From the NCBI GenBank assembly GCA_034438135.1, contig DAOTTL010000302.1, positions 1-6,017 on the forward strand: a stretch of DNA of 6,017 nt. Reading direction: 5' to 3'. The number at the start of each line of letters is the position of its first letter. Position 1 is the stretch's first letter. The translations under genes and the position numbers were made by a program. Below are positions 4,937-6,017 of the stretch, in pieces. This stretch comes from Paraktedonobacter sp034438135 (GTDB lineage Bacteria; Chloroflexota; Ktedonobacteria; Ktedonobacterales; Ktedonobacteraceae). The notes beneath the pieces are model-generated. The model searched no databases and had not been told where the DNA came from. It saw only the letters and a program-made list of their open reading frames with translations.

Positions 4937-6017
4937 ATGAGCAATTTTGCCGAAAATACTGCAAATATTTCGCCCGAGAAGCATCCTATATTTCTCAAAC
5001 CGTGGCAAGAGAGAAATGTAAGTGCATCACCGACACAAAATCGACTACCAATGGAGGCTCAGTGTGCCGACTTAGTGCACGAGCAGCGCGACTGGGTAGA
5101 GACGGAGGGGCTTCAGGAACAGCTGGCGTATTGGCAGAGGCAACTGACAGGAGCTCCGGCCTTGTTGCAGATGCCGACGGACTTCCCACGACCGGCGCAA
5201 CAGCGCTTGCGGGGAGCAACCGTGCCGGTGCAGGTACCAGCCTCCCTCACCCGATCCTTACGCAGCTTGAGCCGCCAGCAAGGCACGACGTTGTTTATGA
5301 CCTTACTGGCCACCTTCCAGGTGCTGCTGAGCCGCTATAGTGGGCAAGAGGATATCGTAGTGGGAAGTCCGATCGCCGGACGGACGCAGCGGCAGGTGGA
5401 GGATTTGATTGGCTTTTTTGTCAACATGCTGGTGCTGCGAAGCGATCTTTCAGGAAATCCGACCTTTCAGGAGGTCTTGCAGCGGGTGCGAGAAGTGGCC
5501 CTGGAGGCGTATGCGCATCAGGAGGTACCCTTTGAGCGCCTGGTCGAAGTGTTGCAGCCTGGCCGGGATTTGAGCTATCATCCACTTTTCCAGGCGGTGT
5601 TTGTGTTGCAGAATGCCTCTTCGCTGGCAGACATCGAAGCGGGGGAACAGGTTCATCCGTTGCTGGTAGAGAATACGACGGCGCAGTTTGATCTCACCCT
5701 GGACGTGAGCGAGACGGCAGAAGGACTGGAGGGACGGCTGGAATACAATACGGACCTGTTTGAGGAAGCCACCATCAGGAGGATGGTGGGGCACTGGTAC
5801 ACCTTACTGGAGAGTGTGTGTGTGCACCCGGAGCTGCCTCTGGGAGAACAGACCCTCTTGAGTCAGGCGGAGCGGGAGCAGGTGCTGGTGGAGTGGAATG
5901 CGACCCAGACGGAGTATCCGCGCGAGAGCAGCCTGCATCAGTTGTTTGAGGCACAGGTAGAGCGAACCCCTGAGGCGCTGGCGCTGGTCTTTGAGGAGCA
6001 TCGGCTCAGCTATCGTC
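4937..6017 (+). CDS. Nonribosomal peptide synthetase, N-terminal part (truncated C domain then start of A domain; runs off right edge)
   Basis: The frame is open from ATG 4937 (GGAG at 4926-4929, 7 bases upstream) to the window edge, giving 360 residues. Residues 1-38 resemble the usual NRPS leader before a first C domain (ANISPEK, then NVSASP). Residues 39-53 then match the region near the end of the N-terminal half of a C domain: QCADLVHEQRDW, where the family has QYADYAVWQRDW. The rest of the C domain is well kept: LQEQLAYWQRQL (57-68), IGFFVNMLVLR (158-168), HQEVPFE (194-200) and GRDLSYHPLFQ (209-219). After LLSQAERE (307-314) and WNATQTEYP (320-328), an adenylation domain begins (SLHQLFEAQVERTPEA) and is cut at residue 360 by the window edge. 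About 170-180 residues of the C domain, including HHxxxDG, appear to be missing in frame, so condensation activity is not expected. GC jumps from about 41% in the leader to about 64% just downstream. MbtH (divergent neighbour) is its likely partner. The A-domain substrate code lies outside the window. Confidence 0.9.
   Translation, partial: MSNFAENTANISPEKHPIFLKPWQERNVSASPTQNRLPMEAQCADLVHEQRDWVETEGLQEQLAYWQRQLTGAPALLQMPTDFPRPAQQRLRGATVPVQVPASLTRSLRSLSRQQGTTLFMTLLATFQVLLSRYSGQEDIVVGSPIAGRTQRQVEDLIGFFVNMLVLRSDLSGNPTFQEVLQRVREVALEAYAHQEVPFERLVEVLQPGRDLSYHPLFQAVFVLQNASSLADIEAGEQVHPLLVENTTAQFDLTLDVSETAEGLEGRLEYNTDLFEEATIRRMVGHWYTLLESVCVHPELPLGEQTLLSQAEREQVLVEWNATQTEYPRESSLHQLFEAQVERTPEALALVFEEHRLSYR

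Noticed and set aside
4885..5340. Plus-strand 151-codon ORF overlapping the NRPS start
   Set aside because: It is in a different frame from the NRPS. The Ala/Gly-rich protein is a shadow of GC-rich sequence, whereas the frame from 4937 reads a clear C domain.
5450..6001. Minus-strand ORFs of 114 and 65 codons
   Set aside because: Shadows of the NRPS coding strand with no family features.

Overview
The window looks like part of a bacterial nonribosomal peptide synthetase (NRPS) gene cluster. It holds two partial NRPS-type genes at the edges, an MbtH-like NRPS partner protein, a major facilitator exporter, and a PurF-type amidophosphoribosyltransferase. The NRPS sequence style, moderate GC and mixed composition would fit a large-genome soil bacterium such as a member of the Ktedonobacteria (Chloroflexota). 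The sequence alone does not fix the taxon.

Layout. From the left edge to 1108, on the minus strand, is the N-terminal 369 residues of a condensation (C) domain protein with a degenerate catalytic motif. After a divergent intergenic region (1109-1396) comes a complete plus-strand MFS exporter (1397-2719). It converges on a minus-strand unit that reads mbtH (4691-4470) then purF (4422-2914). A second divergent intergenic region (4692-4936) separates mbtH from a plus-strand NRPS gene that starts at 4937 and runs off the right edge. That NRPS begins with a normal-looking leader, jumps straight into the C-terminal half of a C domain, and then enters an adenylation domain.

The most notable structure is a 70-bp element present once in each divergent intergenic region (1188-1257 and 4778-4847). 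The right copy is a perfect palindrome with 34-bp arms around a 4-base loop. The left copy is ungapped against it, matches at about 50 of 70 positions by hand count, and keeps the ends and the core. The terminal hexamers (ACGACA, once ATGACA) sit where a -35 box would be, with -10-like hexamers 17 or 18 bases further out on each side. This suggests that one shared palindromic bidirectional promoter/operator drives all four transcription units: C-domain gene, exporter, mbtH-purF and NRPS. This is inference from spacing and similarity and is untested.

Functionally, the NRPS would build a peptide, MbtH would support its adenylation domain, the MFS protein could export the product, and PurF is the odd member: either a housekeeping gene caught next to the cluster, a precursor or nitrogen supplier, or a self-resistance copy. 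Neither visible C domain has an intact HHxxxDG motif, so the cluster may be partly decayed or may use these domains non-catalytically. No tRNA, rRNA, CRISPR array or transposase was seen, and no stretch over 300 bases lacks a gene.
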